Shown piece after piece: positions 16,105 to 24,121 of a stretch of DNA of 64,000 nt (position 1 is the first letter of the stretch; each line of letters begins with the position of its first letter). Origin of the DNA: an uncultured Pseudomonadales bacterium. GTDB lineage: Bacteria > Pseudomonadota > Gammaproteobacteria > Pseudomonadales > Azotimanducaceae. The notes under the pieces were generated by a model. That model was given only the letters and a program-made list of their open reading frames with translations, had not been told where the DNA came from and searched no databases. The position numbers and the translations under genes are program-made. The stretch is from assembly GCA_951813295.1 (NCBI GenBank), contig CATOTI010000002.1, forward strand, positions 2,108,001 through 2,172,000. Direction: 5' to 3'.

Positions 16105-16992
16105 ATGCGCCTTGAACGGTCCGAGATCCTTGCGTTCGATGCCGTGGTGGAGACCGGTAGCTTCAGCCGTGCTGCGGAACGGTTGAACGTCTCGCAGTCG
16201 GCCGTCAGCCAGACGATCGCGAACCTCGAACATAAGCTCGACACACGACTCCTGATTCGCGGGTCGCCGAGTGTGCCGACCGAGGCCGGGCAACGGCTGT
16301 TCCGGTTCACGCGGACGGTCATCCGGGAAGAGTCGAGCGTGCTGGACGATATCGGCCAAATCCGGGCGGGGGCGCTCTCAACCTTGAACCTCGCGATCAA
16401 CAGCGTCGTCAATCGATTCCACGGCGGGTTGCTGCTCCGTTTCTGTCAGCAGAACCCGCTCACACGACTCAAAGTCGATGTCGCGCCCAGCCGCGAGATC
16501 GTCTACGGGGTGAGCGAGGACCGCTGGGAGCTCGGTTTTGGCCTCTTTCAAAGCTCCATGCCGGGTCACCTCGAGCTGCGGCCGTTTTTCGAGGAATCAC
16601 GCCGCCTGGTCGTGCATGCGTCGCACCCGCTCGCTGATGAGCTGGTGAATCGACCCGAGGCGACGCTCGGCCAGGTCACACTCTTGACCTCGTATCTCGA
16701 CGATGTGGCGAAACGTCCGGGCGGTGATCGGTTACGTCATCTCTTCGCCGACGTCTGGGAGGTCAGTCACCTGGAGTTACGCCTCGCACTCTGCGAAGCG
16801 GGCATGGGCGTGACGTATCTGTCCGACTCGTTGCTCGAAGAACTCGAAGGATTCCGACCGATCGATAGGGCGGAGTTCGCGGCCATCGACCGCACGGTCG
16901 GGCTGTTTTCCCAGCGCGACAAACCACTCTCGGAAGCGGCGCGCCGGTTCGTTGCGATATGCGAACGCGAGTTCGTCGATCGTCGACTCTAG
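16105..16992 (+). CDS. LysR-family transcriptional regulator
   Basis: A 295-residue regulator. Residues 1-60 form the winged HTH (ILAFDAVVETGSFSRAAERL, then LNVSQSAVSQTIANLE), and residues about 90-290 the periplasmic-binding-like effector domain. It is divergent from the citrate synthase gene, the usual LysR target arrangement, with an inverted repeat between them. Its stop overlaps the convergent DUF2306 gene by 4 bp. The effector is unknown; a carboxylic acid is plausible from context. Confidence 0.93.
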   Translation: MRLERSEILAFDAVVETGSFSRAAERLNVSQSAVSQTIANLEHKLDTRLLIRGSPSVPTEAGQRLFRFTRTVIREESSVLDDIGQIRAGALSTLNLAINSVVNRFHGGLLLRFCQQNPLTRLKVDVAPSREIVYGVSEDRWELGFGLFQSSMPGHLELRPFFEESRRLVVHASHPLADELVNRPEATLGQVTLLTSYLDDVAKRPGGDRLRHLFADVWEVSHLELRLALCEAGMGVTYLSDSLLEELEGFRPIDRAEFAAIDRTVGLFSQRDKPLSEAARRFVAICEREFVDRRL

Positions 16993-17600
16993 GTGGCCGG
17001 TCGCGGCTTGAATACGAGCGCGGGGATGAGAAACCATTCGACGATCAGGAGGTTGGGCACCCACGAGAACCACGCTGTCACCGGATAGAACGACTCGAAC
17101 GGCGCGTCGGTGAAGGCCTCGAAGAGGCCGAGTTGAATCCGCAGCGTCACGGCGGCAAAGGCCAGGGCGTAGTTGCGCATCATCCAGGCCTGATGAACGG
17201 CGATCTCTGACGCACGGATCGCGATGAAAGCTTGGGTGCCGGTCCAGAGCCAGACGATGGCGAGCGTCGCGAAGCCGAATTGCGAAACCAAACCGCCTTC
17301 GGCCGTGAAGGCCAGCACGAACCCGGCGCAGCCCGCGAGCAAAACGCCGATGAGGTAAGTCCGGCCGATAATGCGATGGACTTTCGGATAGCTTGCGCGC
17401 AGGCGCTTGGAGAACTGCGCCCCGCCGAGGGCCAGCAAAGTTCCGCCGGCAATGACGTGCAGGAAGGCAGGGATGGGTGTGAGGCTGAAGCGGGCGTGGA
17501 ATGCGGGATCGCCTGTCAACTGAAATTGGAATAGATAGGCGTAGATGCCGATCGGAATCGACAGGACGAGCAACACACCGAGACGCCATCGTGCCAACAT
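16989..17600 (-). CDS. DUF2306 multi-pass membrane protein
   Basis: A 203-residue integral membrane protein with about six helices (around residues 6-26, 43-63, 75-98, 103-124, 136-157 and 176-197). The pattern of AFLHVIAGG, KVHRIIGRTYLIGVL and an HQAWMMRNYALAFAAVTLR histidine-rich helix boundary matches the DUF2306 family, whose histidines suggest a heme or quinone site. Function is unknown. The ATG at 17600 is chosen since it starts directly before the first helix; the upstream in-frame stretch lacks membrane or family features. Confidence 0.75.
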   Translation of the reverse strand: MLARWRLGVLLVLSIPIGIYAYLFQFQLTGDPAFHARFSLTPIPAFLHVIAGGTLLALGGAQFSKRLRASYPKVHRIIGRTYLIGVLLAGCAGFVLAFTAEGGLVSQFGFATLAIVWLWTGTQAFIAIRASEIAVHQAWMMRNYALAFAAVTLRIQLGLFEAFTDAPFESFYPVTAWFSWVPNLLIVEWFLIPALVFKPRPAT

Positions 17601-17672
17601 CGGAAGCTCCGCAGTTGATAGATGCGTCGATGCTACTCGCCTTGTCGCCGTTGCTCGATTCGTGCCCCCGCT

Positions 17673-19562
17673 ATGAAGATTCCTGAGCTCATTCCGCGAC
17701 CACGCGTGGTCGTCTACGGCGGTGAGCCGCCCGCCTCGGATGTACCGAACCAACTGATTGGGGACGTTTCGGATCGGCTCGCCAGGCGTGCCGAAGCGCT
17801 ACCCGCCGCCGGGCTGACACTTCGCTTCGTGGTGGACGATGTAGACGAGGCGACGCCGTCGCTTAACGCCGATGAAAGTTATTCGATCGAGTGGATCGAT
17901 GCCGACGTCACGCTTCGCGCAGCCACGCAATGGGGTGCGGTCACGGGGCTCGCGACGCTGAGCCAAGTATTGGCCCAAGGTACATCGGTTCGTCGGATCG
18001 AAGATCGACCGGCGTTCACGTGGCGCGGAATCATGATCGACGTCGCGCGTCGGTTCATGCCGATCGAAACGCTCGAGGCGGTGCTCGACGGCATGTGGCT
18101 TGTGAAGCTCAACGTGCTGCATTTGCATCTTTCCGACGACCAGGGTTTCCGGTTCAAGAGCATCCGTTATCCGGAGCTCGCATCGGCGGACGGGGCCTAC
18201 GATCGAGCGGCGCTCGAATCCCTCGTCGAGCGCGCGGCGGATCGTGGTATTCGTGTCGTTCCGGAGCTCGATGTGCCGGGGCACGTATCGTCCTGGTTGC
18301 TCGCCCATCCCGAATGGGGCGTGGCCGGGACGGCACCCGCTGGACCCGTCAGGGAGTTCGGGGTCCACCGGGCGACGCTCAATCCTGCGAACGAAGCGGC
18401 CATGGTGGCCGTCGAGGGGTTGTTCGATGAACTCGGCCGCGTCTTTGCCGACGAATTCCTGCATTTCGGCGGCGACGAGGTCGCCGTGGGCGATTGGACG
18501 GATGATCCGAGCATCGCGAACTGGGTCGAAGCGACGGGAATCGCGGCAGACGGCGTTCAAGCACGATTCGTCGAGCGGGTTGTCGCGTCGATTCATCGCG
18601 CCGGGCGGCGTGCGATCGGGTGGGACGAAGCCCTCGATGAAACGCTCGACCGGCGGACGGTCGTCGAAGTCTGGCGCGGCGCCAAAGGGCGCGATAATGC
18701 GCTCAAGGCCGGTTTCGACGTCGTCGTTTCGGCGCCCTACTATCTCGATCTCTTGTATCCCGGCGCGGCACATTATTTGTACGGACCCGCCGACGACTTC
18801 GCGCAAGCCGACGCGGCGACCCGGAAGATCGATCGCATGCGTCACGTGGTCGACGGGCTCGATTGGATCGATCGCGTGATGAAGTATCCCGATCTTGCGG
18901 CGGGTGGCCGCCGAGGTCGTGTGCTCGGCGGCGAGGCTTGTTTGTGGTCCGAACTCGTTCTTCCCGAGCTTCTGCCTGAGCGTTTGTGGTCGCGTCTGCC
19001 GCTTGTTGCCGATCGCTTCTGGCGCGAAGCCGCGGCACCCCTCGCGTCGATGGAGGCGGCGAGTGCCTGGGCGATGGACTATCTCGCCGAAACGGGCGTG
19101 GCACGGCGGGCATCTCCGCCGGATGAGCTCGGCATTCTGGGTGCGCTGCTGGAACCGGCTAAATGGTACCGACGACTGTTGGGTCCGGCCTACGACCAGC
19201 GGATCGCCGGTCGCGACGAAGGCGAGTCTTTGCGCACCTACACAGTCGATTCGACGCTCGACGAACTCGTTGATCGCCTGGCGACCGAGAGCCTTCCATC
19301 GAAAGCGATGGAAGCCGCCATTGAGAGGGGTCGCTTACCGGATACGAACGGGTGGCGGCTGCCCGCTGAGGTACTCGAGGGGCATGGCGGCGACGACCTG
19401 CTCGCGGCCGGTCGGGCGCTCGCCCAACTCGCGGACGTCGTCGACGCCCTCGAAGCTTCTCGCTCCGTGACGCTGTCGCGTGCCGAGATCGTTGCTTGCG
19501 CTGGGCCTTTCGGTGAGCTTTTGTTACCAGTCGCTTATGTATTGGCGCGGCGAGTGGGGTAG
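17673..19562 (+). CDS. Beta-N-acetylhexosaminidase (GH20)
   Basis: A 629-residue family 20 glycoside hydrolase that removes terminal GlcNAc or GalNAc by substrate-assisted catalysis. Residues about 1-115 are the GH20b-like domain; the TIM barrel starts at FTWRGIMIDVARRF and contains HLHLSDDQGFRF, VVPELDVPGH and the catalytic pair Asp268-Glu269 in HFGGDEV. About 170 C-terminal residues form an extra helical region. No signal peptide is visible, so it appears cytoplasmic and would act on imported oligosaccharides. A NahK-like kinase gene begins 9 bp downstream, consistent with a GlcNAc salvage operon. Confidence 0.92.
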   Translation: MKIPELIPRPRVVVYGGEPPASDVPNQLIGDVSDRLARRAEALPAAGLTLRFVVDDVDEATPSLNADESYSIEWIDADVTLRAATQWGAVTGLATLSQVLAQGTSVRRIEDRPAFTWRGIMIDVARRFMPIETLEAVLDGMWLVKLNVLHLHLSDDQGFRFKSIRYPELASADGAYDRAALESLVERAADRGIRVVPELDVPGHVSSWLLAHPEWGVAGTAPAGPVREFGVHRATLNPANEAAMVAVEGLFDELGRVFADEFLHFGGDEVAVGDWTDDPSIANWVEATGIAADGVQARFVERVVASIHRAGRRAIGWDEALDETLDRRTVVEVWRGAKGRDNALKAGFDVVVSAPYYLDLLYPGAAHYLYGPADDFAQADAATRKIDRMRHVVDGLDWIDRVMKYPDLAAGGRRGRVLGGEACLWSELVLPELLPERLWSRLPLVADRFWREAAAPLASMEAASAWAMDYLAETGVARRASPPDELGILGALLEPAKWYRRLLGPAYDQRIAGRDEGESLRTYTVDSTLDELVDRLATESLPSKAMEAAIERGRLPDTNGWRLPAEVLEGHGGDDLLAAGRALAQLADVVDALEASRSVTLSRAEIVACAGPFGELLLPVAYVLARRVG

Positions 19563-19571
19563 ACCGAAGCC

Positions 19572-20567
19572 TTGGCTGACACGACGTTCGAGGTAGCCCT
19601 TGCGGCCTGGTCGATCGACCCGGGTTCCGTCGATCCGGTGGGCTCGGGTTATATCAACGACACGTTCCGTGTGAATACCGACTACCTCCTCCAACGCGTC
19701 AACGCTTACGTCTTCGACGATCCCGCCGAAGTTGTCGGTAACCAGGCGAAGCTGATCGCCGCGACGGATGAGCGCCGGTACCCGCCGCCCCTCGTTCCGC
19801 TGATCAAAACGGATGCGGGCGAAAGCTTCTTCCAGGATCCCGACGGTGCGATCTGGCGGCTGCAACCATGGATCGATGGCCGCAACTTCGATGATCTTCC
19901 GGATCACCTGGTTTACGCCGCCGCGCATTCCTTTGGTCAGTTCGGTCGTTTCTTCTCGGACGCCGACATCGACCTTTCGCCGACCATCGCGAGCTTTCAC
20001 GATCTCGAGAGCTATTTGTCCCGCTGGGATGACGTCAGGATCGCGGCCGATCTTGGCGAAGAGGAGCGACGCATCGCCACCCTTCATCGCGCGTTTGCCG
20101 CCGGTCGCGGTGGCGCGCTGATCCACGGCGACTGCAAGGTCAACAATCTTCTGTTTCATTCCGATCGCGACGACGTGCTCGCGATTCTCGATCTCGATAC
20201 GGCCATGCGTGGTGACTCGGCGTGGGATTTCGGCGATCTCGCACGCTCCGTCTGCACGAGCGCCGAACGTCCGACGTCGACGTGGTGGAATCGGCTTGCC
20301 GCGCTGGGCGACGGCTTCGTTACCGGCTTCGGGGAAGTCGACTCTGAACACTTCGCCCTGGCGCCGGCCTACATGAGCTTCATGTTGGCGGTGCGTTTTC
20401 TAACCGATCACCTCGAAGGCGACGTCTATTTCAAGATCGACCGACGAGGTGACAATCTCCGGCGCGGGCGAATTCAGCTCGACACGGCAGAGCGTTTCTA
20501 CGGTGTTCGCGAACGTATCGCGCGGTTGCTCGATGTCTCGATGGAGACACCGGGTGAACGTGGATGA
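19572..20567 (+). CDS. NahK-like N-acetylhexosamine 1-kinase (APH fold)
   Basis: A 331-residue kinase of the aminoglycoside phosphotransferase fold. Its N terminus, GSGYINDTFRV then YLLQRVNAYVFDDP, is close to the pattern of N-acetylhexosamine 1-kinases. The catalytic loop is HGDCKVNNLL (His185, Asp187) and the metal-binding LDLDT follows. It would phosphorylate GlcNAc/GalNAc at C1. The TTG at 19572 is the only start near the first conserved residues. Placement 9 bp after the GH20 gene supports a role on its product. The coding frame continues after the TGA (see the next entry). Confidence 0.82.
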   Translation: MADTTFEVALAAWSIDPGSVDPVGSGYINDTFRVNTDYLLQRVNAYVFDDPAEVVGNQAKLIAATDERRYPPPLVPLIKTDAGESFFQDPDGAIWRLQPWIDGRNFDDLPDHLVYAAAHSFGQFGRFFSDADIDLSPTIASFHDLESYLSRWDDVRIAADLGEEERRIATLHRAFAAGRGGALIHGDCKVNNLLFHSDRDDVLAILDLDTAMRGDSAWDFGDLARSVCTSAERPTSTWWNRLAALGDGFVTGFGEVDSEHFALAPAYMSFMLAVRFLTDHLEGDVYFKIDRRGDNLRRGRIQLDTAERFYGVRERIARLLDVSMETPGERG

Positions 20568-20579
20568 CCGAGCGCATAC

Positions 20580-20780
20580 GTGGCGGCGACGCCGATCGCG
20601 AAGCACGGCTGGTGCGGGCTCGCGGGGTTCCTCGCGTTCTGGGCACGCTATCAAGATGTTTGTCTCGATCTCGTGGCTGCCGCTAAGGTCCCGACAATGA
20701 CGGTGGCGTCGCGCGCGTTCGAATATTCGACGCTGATGGAAGGTGTCGATCGGCTCATTGGTGATCGAGTGACGCACTAG
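20580..20780 (+). CDS. Small coding-like ORF in frame behind the NahK-like gene
   Basis: A 66-codon ORF from GTG 20580, in the same frame as the kinase and separated from its TGA by only four codons. Third positions are GC-rich as in neighbouring genes, and the protein (VAATPIAKHGWCGLAGFLAF and onward to RLIGDRVTH) has a helical look. The segment FWARYQDVCLDLVAAAKVP followed by EYSTLMEGVDRLIG faintly recalls the end of bacterial sulfotransferases, so a gene remnant is possible. The AGGAGG of the next gene overlaps its stop. No function is assigned. Confidence 0.35.
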   Translation: MAATPIAKHGWCGLAGFLAFWARYQDVCLDLVAAAKVPTMTVASRAFEYSTLMEGVDRLIGDRVTH

Positions 20781-20784
20781 GAGG
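20779..20784 (+). promoter_or_regulatory. Consensus Shine-Dalgarno that decides the amidase start
   Basis: AGGAGG is a full match to the anti-SD. It abuts ATG 20785 but lies at the ideal six bases from ATG 20791, so the latter is chosen. Confidence 0.7.
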
Positions 20785-20790
20785 ATGAAC

Positions 20791-22374
20791 ATGGCCTTAT
20801 CAAGAAGTTTCTCGCTCCTTGCGGCGCTCGCGGCCCTGCTCATGGGGTGCGAATCGTCCCCCGAGACGCCGGAAGAATGGATCGAGGGATCGTTGCCCGA
20901 GATCGCGCGTGGTCTCGCCGACGGTGATGTGACGTCGGAAGCCCTGGTGCAGGCCTATCTCACACGCATCGAGCAGATCGACCGCGCCGGGCCACGGTTG
21001 CAGAGCATCATTTCGTTGAACCCGAACGCCCTCGACGAAGCGCGCGAGCTCGACCGTCAGCGTGACGCGGGGGAGGCCGAAGGGCGTCTGCACGGCGTCC
21101 CTATCCTCTTGAAGGACAACATCGAAAGCCGCGAGCCCATACCGACGACGGCGGGATCGTTCGCGTTGATCGACAATGTTTCGCTCGAGGACGCCCCGCT
21201 CGTGGCGGGCCTGCGTCGGGAAGGGGCGTTGATCCTCGGTAAGACGAACCTGAGCGAATGGGCGAATTTCCGCTCGCAAGCTTCGATGAGCGGTTGGTCG
21301 GCGGTCGGCGGCCAGGTGAAGAATCCCCACATGCTCGATCGCAATCCCTGCGGATCGAGTTCGGGATCGGGTGCCGCCGTCGCGGCATCGCTCGCTGCCG
21401 GTGCGGTCGGCACCGAGACGAATGGTTCCGTCATCTGTCCGTCCACGGTCAACGGCGTCGTCGGATTCAAACCGACGGTGGGGCTCGTTTCGCAAGCGCA
21501 GATCGTGCCGATCGCGTTTAGCCAGGACACGGCCGGTCCGATGACCAAATCCGTTCGCGGTGCCGCGATGATGCTGGCCGCGATGGATGATTCGGACGTG
21601 GACTACGAAGCGCGGCTCCACGCCGACTATCTCGACGGCAAGCGGATCGGTGTCGCTCGTTTCTCCGTCGGTCGTGACCAGTCGATCTGGCCGTTGTTCG
21701 ACGAAGCCGTCAGAACGCTCGAGGAGCTCGGCGCCGAAATCGTCGAGATCGAGGAAGAGTTGCCGCGGCCCGATGGTTATCAGGGCATGGGGTATCAGAT
21801 CCTGCTCTACGAGTTCAAAGCGACAATCAACGAATACCTCGCCAACACGCCGGATGGCGTGGACGTGCGCTCGCTGGAGGACCTCATCGCATTCAATGCA
21901 GCGCACGCGCGTGAACTCGTCCTTTTTGATCAGTCGATCCTCGAGGCCGCTCGAGACGTCGGTTCTTTAGAGGATGAGGTGTACCGGTCGGCGCGTTCGA
22001 CGCTGGACGAGGCAACGCGTGGCGCGGGCATCGATCGGTATCGTGCCGATCACGAGGTCGAGCTCTTGATCGCACCGTCCGGCATTCCGTCGTCGCGCAT
22101 CGACCCGATCAATGGGGATGTGTGGCCGCCGTTCGTCGGGATCGGTTCGGTCGCCGCGATCGCCGGATATCCGCACGCCACTGTGCCGATGGGCACCGTG
22201 CACACCCTGCCGATCGGTTTGTCGTTCATCGGCACAGCCGGCGCCGATGCCGATGTGCTTGCCGCGGCTTACGCATACGAACAAGCGAGTCAAAAACGCG
22301 CGACGCCCCGCTTTCTCACGAGCGCCGAGGAGCTCGCTGAGATCCGCGACGGCCTCGACACGCCGACACGCTGA
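20791..22374 (+). CDS. Lipoprotein amidase (amidase-signature family)
   Basis: A 527-residue amidase with an N-terminal lipoprotein signal (lipobox LMGC, Cys20), so it should be membrane-anchored in the periplasm. The Ser-cisSer-Lys triad is visible: Lys in GVPILLKDNIES, the GSSSGSGAAVAASLAAG signature, and the nucleophile in ETNGSVICPS. The family hydrolyses C-N bonds in many amides; substrate is not readable. GYPHATVPMG near the C terminus is typical. The next gene starts 16 bp downstream. Confidence 0.9.
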   Translation: MALSRSFSLLAALAALLMGCESSPETPEEWIEGSLPEIARGLADGDVTSEALVQAYLTRIEQIDRAGPRLQSIISLNPNALDEARELDRQRDAGEAEGRLHGVPILLKDNIESREPIPTTAGSFALIDNVSLEDAPLVAGLRREGALILGKTNLSEWANFRSQASMSGWSAVGGQVKNPHMLDRNPCGSSSGSGAAVAASLAAGAVGTETNGSVICPSTVNGVVGFKPTVGLVSQAQIVPIAFSQDTAGPMTKSVRGAAMMLAAMDDSDVDYEARLHADYLDGKRIGVARFSVGRDQSIWPLFDEAVRTLEELGAEIVEIEEELPRPDGYQGMGYQILLYEFKATINEYLANTPDGVDVRSLEDLIAFNAAHARELVLFDQSILEAARDVGSLEDEVYRSARSTLDEATRGAGIDRYRADHEVELLIAPSGIPSSRIDPINGDVWPPFVGIGSVAAIAGYPHATVPMGTVHTLPIGLSFIGTAGADADVLAAAYAYEQASQKRATPRFLTSAEELAEIRDGLDTPTR

Positions 22375-22390
22375 GGAGAGGAGAGTTCAG

Positions 22391-22873
22391 ATGGCAGGTC
22401 TGAAGGATGAGGTCGTGGCGCTGCACGACGCCTATGCGGCGTCCGTGCGCAAGTGTCGTCGCGAAATCGTCGCCGAGGAATGGTTTGGGGGCGACTGGTG
22501 GATCAACAACCAGTTCGACAACAACGGCTTCACGTTGCAGTTATCGAAGACCCATTGGTTCAACCATGAGAGCCGCGGCATTCATTTCGAGTTCTGGATC
22601 GGACCGGACGAAGTGCAAGTGAAAACCGTGCCGGTCGTGCTGCATTTCGAACCCGACGTTCCCGACCGTCGAGCGCTGGGGGATCGGTTCATGGAAGCCT
22701 TCGCGCCCTTCGAGGCGGAGTTCGCCGATTACCGGATCAACCACGCGGCGATCTGCGACAAGCTCACGAAAGAGGTGAGTTTTTCGAAGTCGAATCTTGC
22801 GAAAACCATCCTCGCGGAGTTTGCTCGCCTGCAAACCCTCGCCCCCGTCATCGATCGAGTGCTCGAGCGCTAG
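22391..22873 (+). CDS. Conserved hypothetical protein
   Basis: A 160-residue soluble protein I do not recognise. The ATG at 22391 follows GAGGAGAGGAGAG. The first half is aromatic-rich (EEWFGGDWWINNQFDNNGFT, then KTHWFNHESRGIHFEFWIG), like a beta-sheet ligand-binding domain; the second half is helical (RFMEAFAPFEAEF, FARLQTLAPVIDRVL). It follows the lipoprotein amidase by 16 bp and converges on the phytanoyl-CoA dioxygenase gene 4 bp away. Confidence 0.7.
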   Translation: MAGLKDEVVALHDAYAASVRKCRREIVAEEWFGGDWWINNQFDNNGFTLQLSKTHWFNHESRGIHFEFWIGPDEVQVKTVPVVLHFEPDVPDRRALGDRFMEAFAPFEAEFADYRINHAAICDKLTKEVSFSKSNLAKTILAEFARLQTLAPVIDRVLER

Positions 22874-22877
22874 ATCT

Positions 22878-23810
22878 TCAGAGGCCGGCGAGCGCCGTCG
22901 GCTCGTTCTCGACTCGTGTCAGCCAGTAGTCGGCGTCGAACGAGTCGTCACCGAGCAGAAACCGCCACAGCCGGATGCGGTTCAAGTACTCGAGCCGCCC
23001 CGTGTCGGCTTCGAACCAGGGCTCGGGTCGCGTCAGGATGGCCTGGATCGCGTCGGCCGTGCGAGATGCCTTCGGCGAGAAGATCGGGCCCTGCTCGGCG
23101 TCGGCCGGTGTGAGGTCGCTGGTGTCCCAGAGGCGTTGCTGGCGCACGGTCGGGTTCAGACGAATCTTGAACATATAGCGCGTGGATTCGCCGCTGTTGT
23201 AACCACCGCCGTGCCAGACGCCGTGGTGCGTGAAGAGAATCGTGCCGGCCGGGCAGACGATGTGCTGCTGGCCGACGATGTTCTGGTAGCGCCCGATGGC
23301 GGCTTCACTGACGACGCGCAGATGCGTTCCCGGGACATAGCGGGTACCGCCCATTGCAGGTGTCACCTCGTGCGGGAAGTACATGATTTGGACATCGAAG
23401 GCGGTCCGTGGGTCGATCGTCGAATCCTGATGGGTGTGTTGCGAAGCGCCTGGTCGGTCCGGATTGGGCGGGAACGTCACGTGCAGGAAATGGTGATCGA
23501 GCAGCGAATTCGGGCCGACCAGGCTCTCGATCGCGCCTTGTACGAGCGGAAAACGGATCAGCCGTCCGAGGGCCGTGTCGGGTGCATAGGCCTCGAAGAC
23601 CGGCGTGCCGGCGTTGACCGCGGGGATGTCGTTGGTCTGCATCAGGTGGCGATACGCTGCCATGACGCTTTGCATCGACTGATCCGCCGGCGACTCGAAA
23701 CGACCGGCGGCGTCGATGAACGCTGTGTTGATCTCGTCCGGAATCGCGCCGTCGAAACGCAGGACGCCGCGGGCGACGAATTCAGCCATTTGTCGCGAAT
23801 CAAGCTTCAT
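22878..23810 (-). CDS. Phytanoyl-CoA dioxygenase (PhyH) family protein
   Basis: A 310-residue Fe(II)/2-oxoglutarate oxygenase. The facial triad begins with H-x-D in QHTHQDSTID, and the distal His lies in FTHHGVWHGGGYN, with an Arg (STRYMFKIRLN) for 2-oxoglutarate. Opening residues EFVARGVLRFDGAIPDEI are typical of PhyH proteins. These enzymes hydroxylate acyl-CoAs or secondary metabolites; substrate is unknown. It overlaps the small upstream gene by 11 bp, so the two form a unit. Confidence 0.87.
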   Translation of the reverse strand: MKLDSRQMAEFVARGVLRFDGAIPDEINTAFIDAAGRFESPADQSMQSVMAAYRHLMQTNDIPAVNAGTPVFEAYAPDTALGRLIRFPLVQGAIESLVGPNSLLDHHFLHVTFPPNPDRPGASQHTHQDSTIDPRTAFDVQIMYFPHEVTPAMGGTRYVPGTHLRVVSEAAIGRYQNIVGQQHIVCPAGTILFTHHGVWHGGGYNSGESTRYMFKIRLNPTVRQQRLWDTSDLTPADAEQGPIFSPKASRTADAIQAILTRPEPWFEADTGRLEYLNRIRLWRFLLGDDSFDADYWLTRVENEPTALAGL

Positions 23811-24090
23811 CGATCGCCTCCCATTTCTCGAAAAAGAATTCGTACTTGAGATAGCCGGTACGAAACTCGTTGCCCGGCACGTGCTCGACGAGGGGTGCCG
23901 CCTGGATCAGCCGCCAGCCGTCTTTGAGTGCTTCGAGACCCGATGCATACGGTGGCTTCTCCGTATCGCCGGCCATATGACGCGTTCTGCCGGTGCCGTC
24001 GTACGTGGCCCACGCAAGCACGCCCGAATCGAGCGCGGAGTCGCGCAGGTAGAGAACGAGCACGATCTGACGGTGGTTCGGTTGGGGCAT
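23800..24090 (-). CDS. Small conserved hypothetical protein
   Basis: A 96-residue protein starting at ATG 24090, preceded by GAGAGGAC. It is a compact alpha/beta sequence with RQIVLVLYLRDSALD, WATYDGTGRT and an aromatic end (YLKYEFFFEKWEAIDEA). I do not recognise the family. It overlaps the PhyH gene by 11 bp, suggesting co-translation and a shared role. The frame upstream of 24090 is shadow of the acyltransferase gene. Confidence 0.65.
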   Translation of the reverse strand: MPQPNHRQIVLVLYLRDSALDSGVLAWATYDGTGRTRHMAGDTEKPPYASGLEALKDGWRLIQAAPLVEHVPGNEFRTGYLKYEFFFEKWEAIDEA

Positions 24091-24121
24091 GGTGAAAGTC
24101 CTCTCGGTCGTCGACGACATG

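Noticed and set aside
20565..20567. TGA as a selenocysteine codon of the kinase
   Set aside because: The kinase domain is complete at the TGA, no selenium-insertion hairpin was evident just downstream, and no selenoprotein homologue is known to me. A separate small ORF is simpler.
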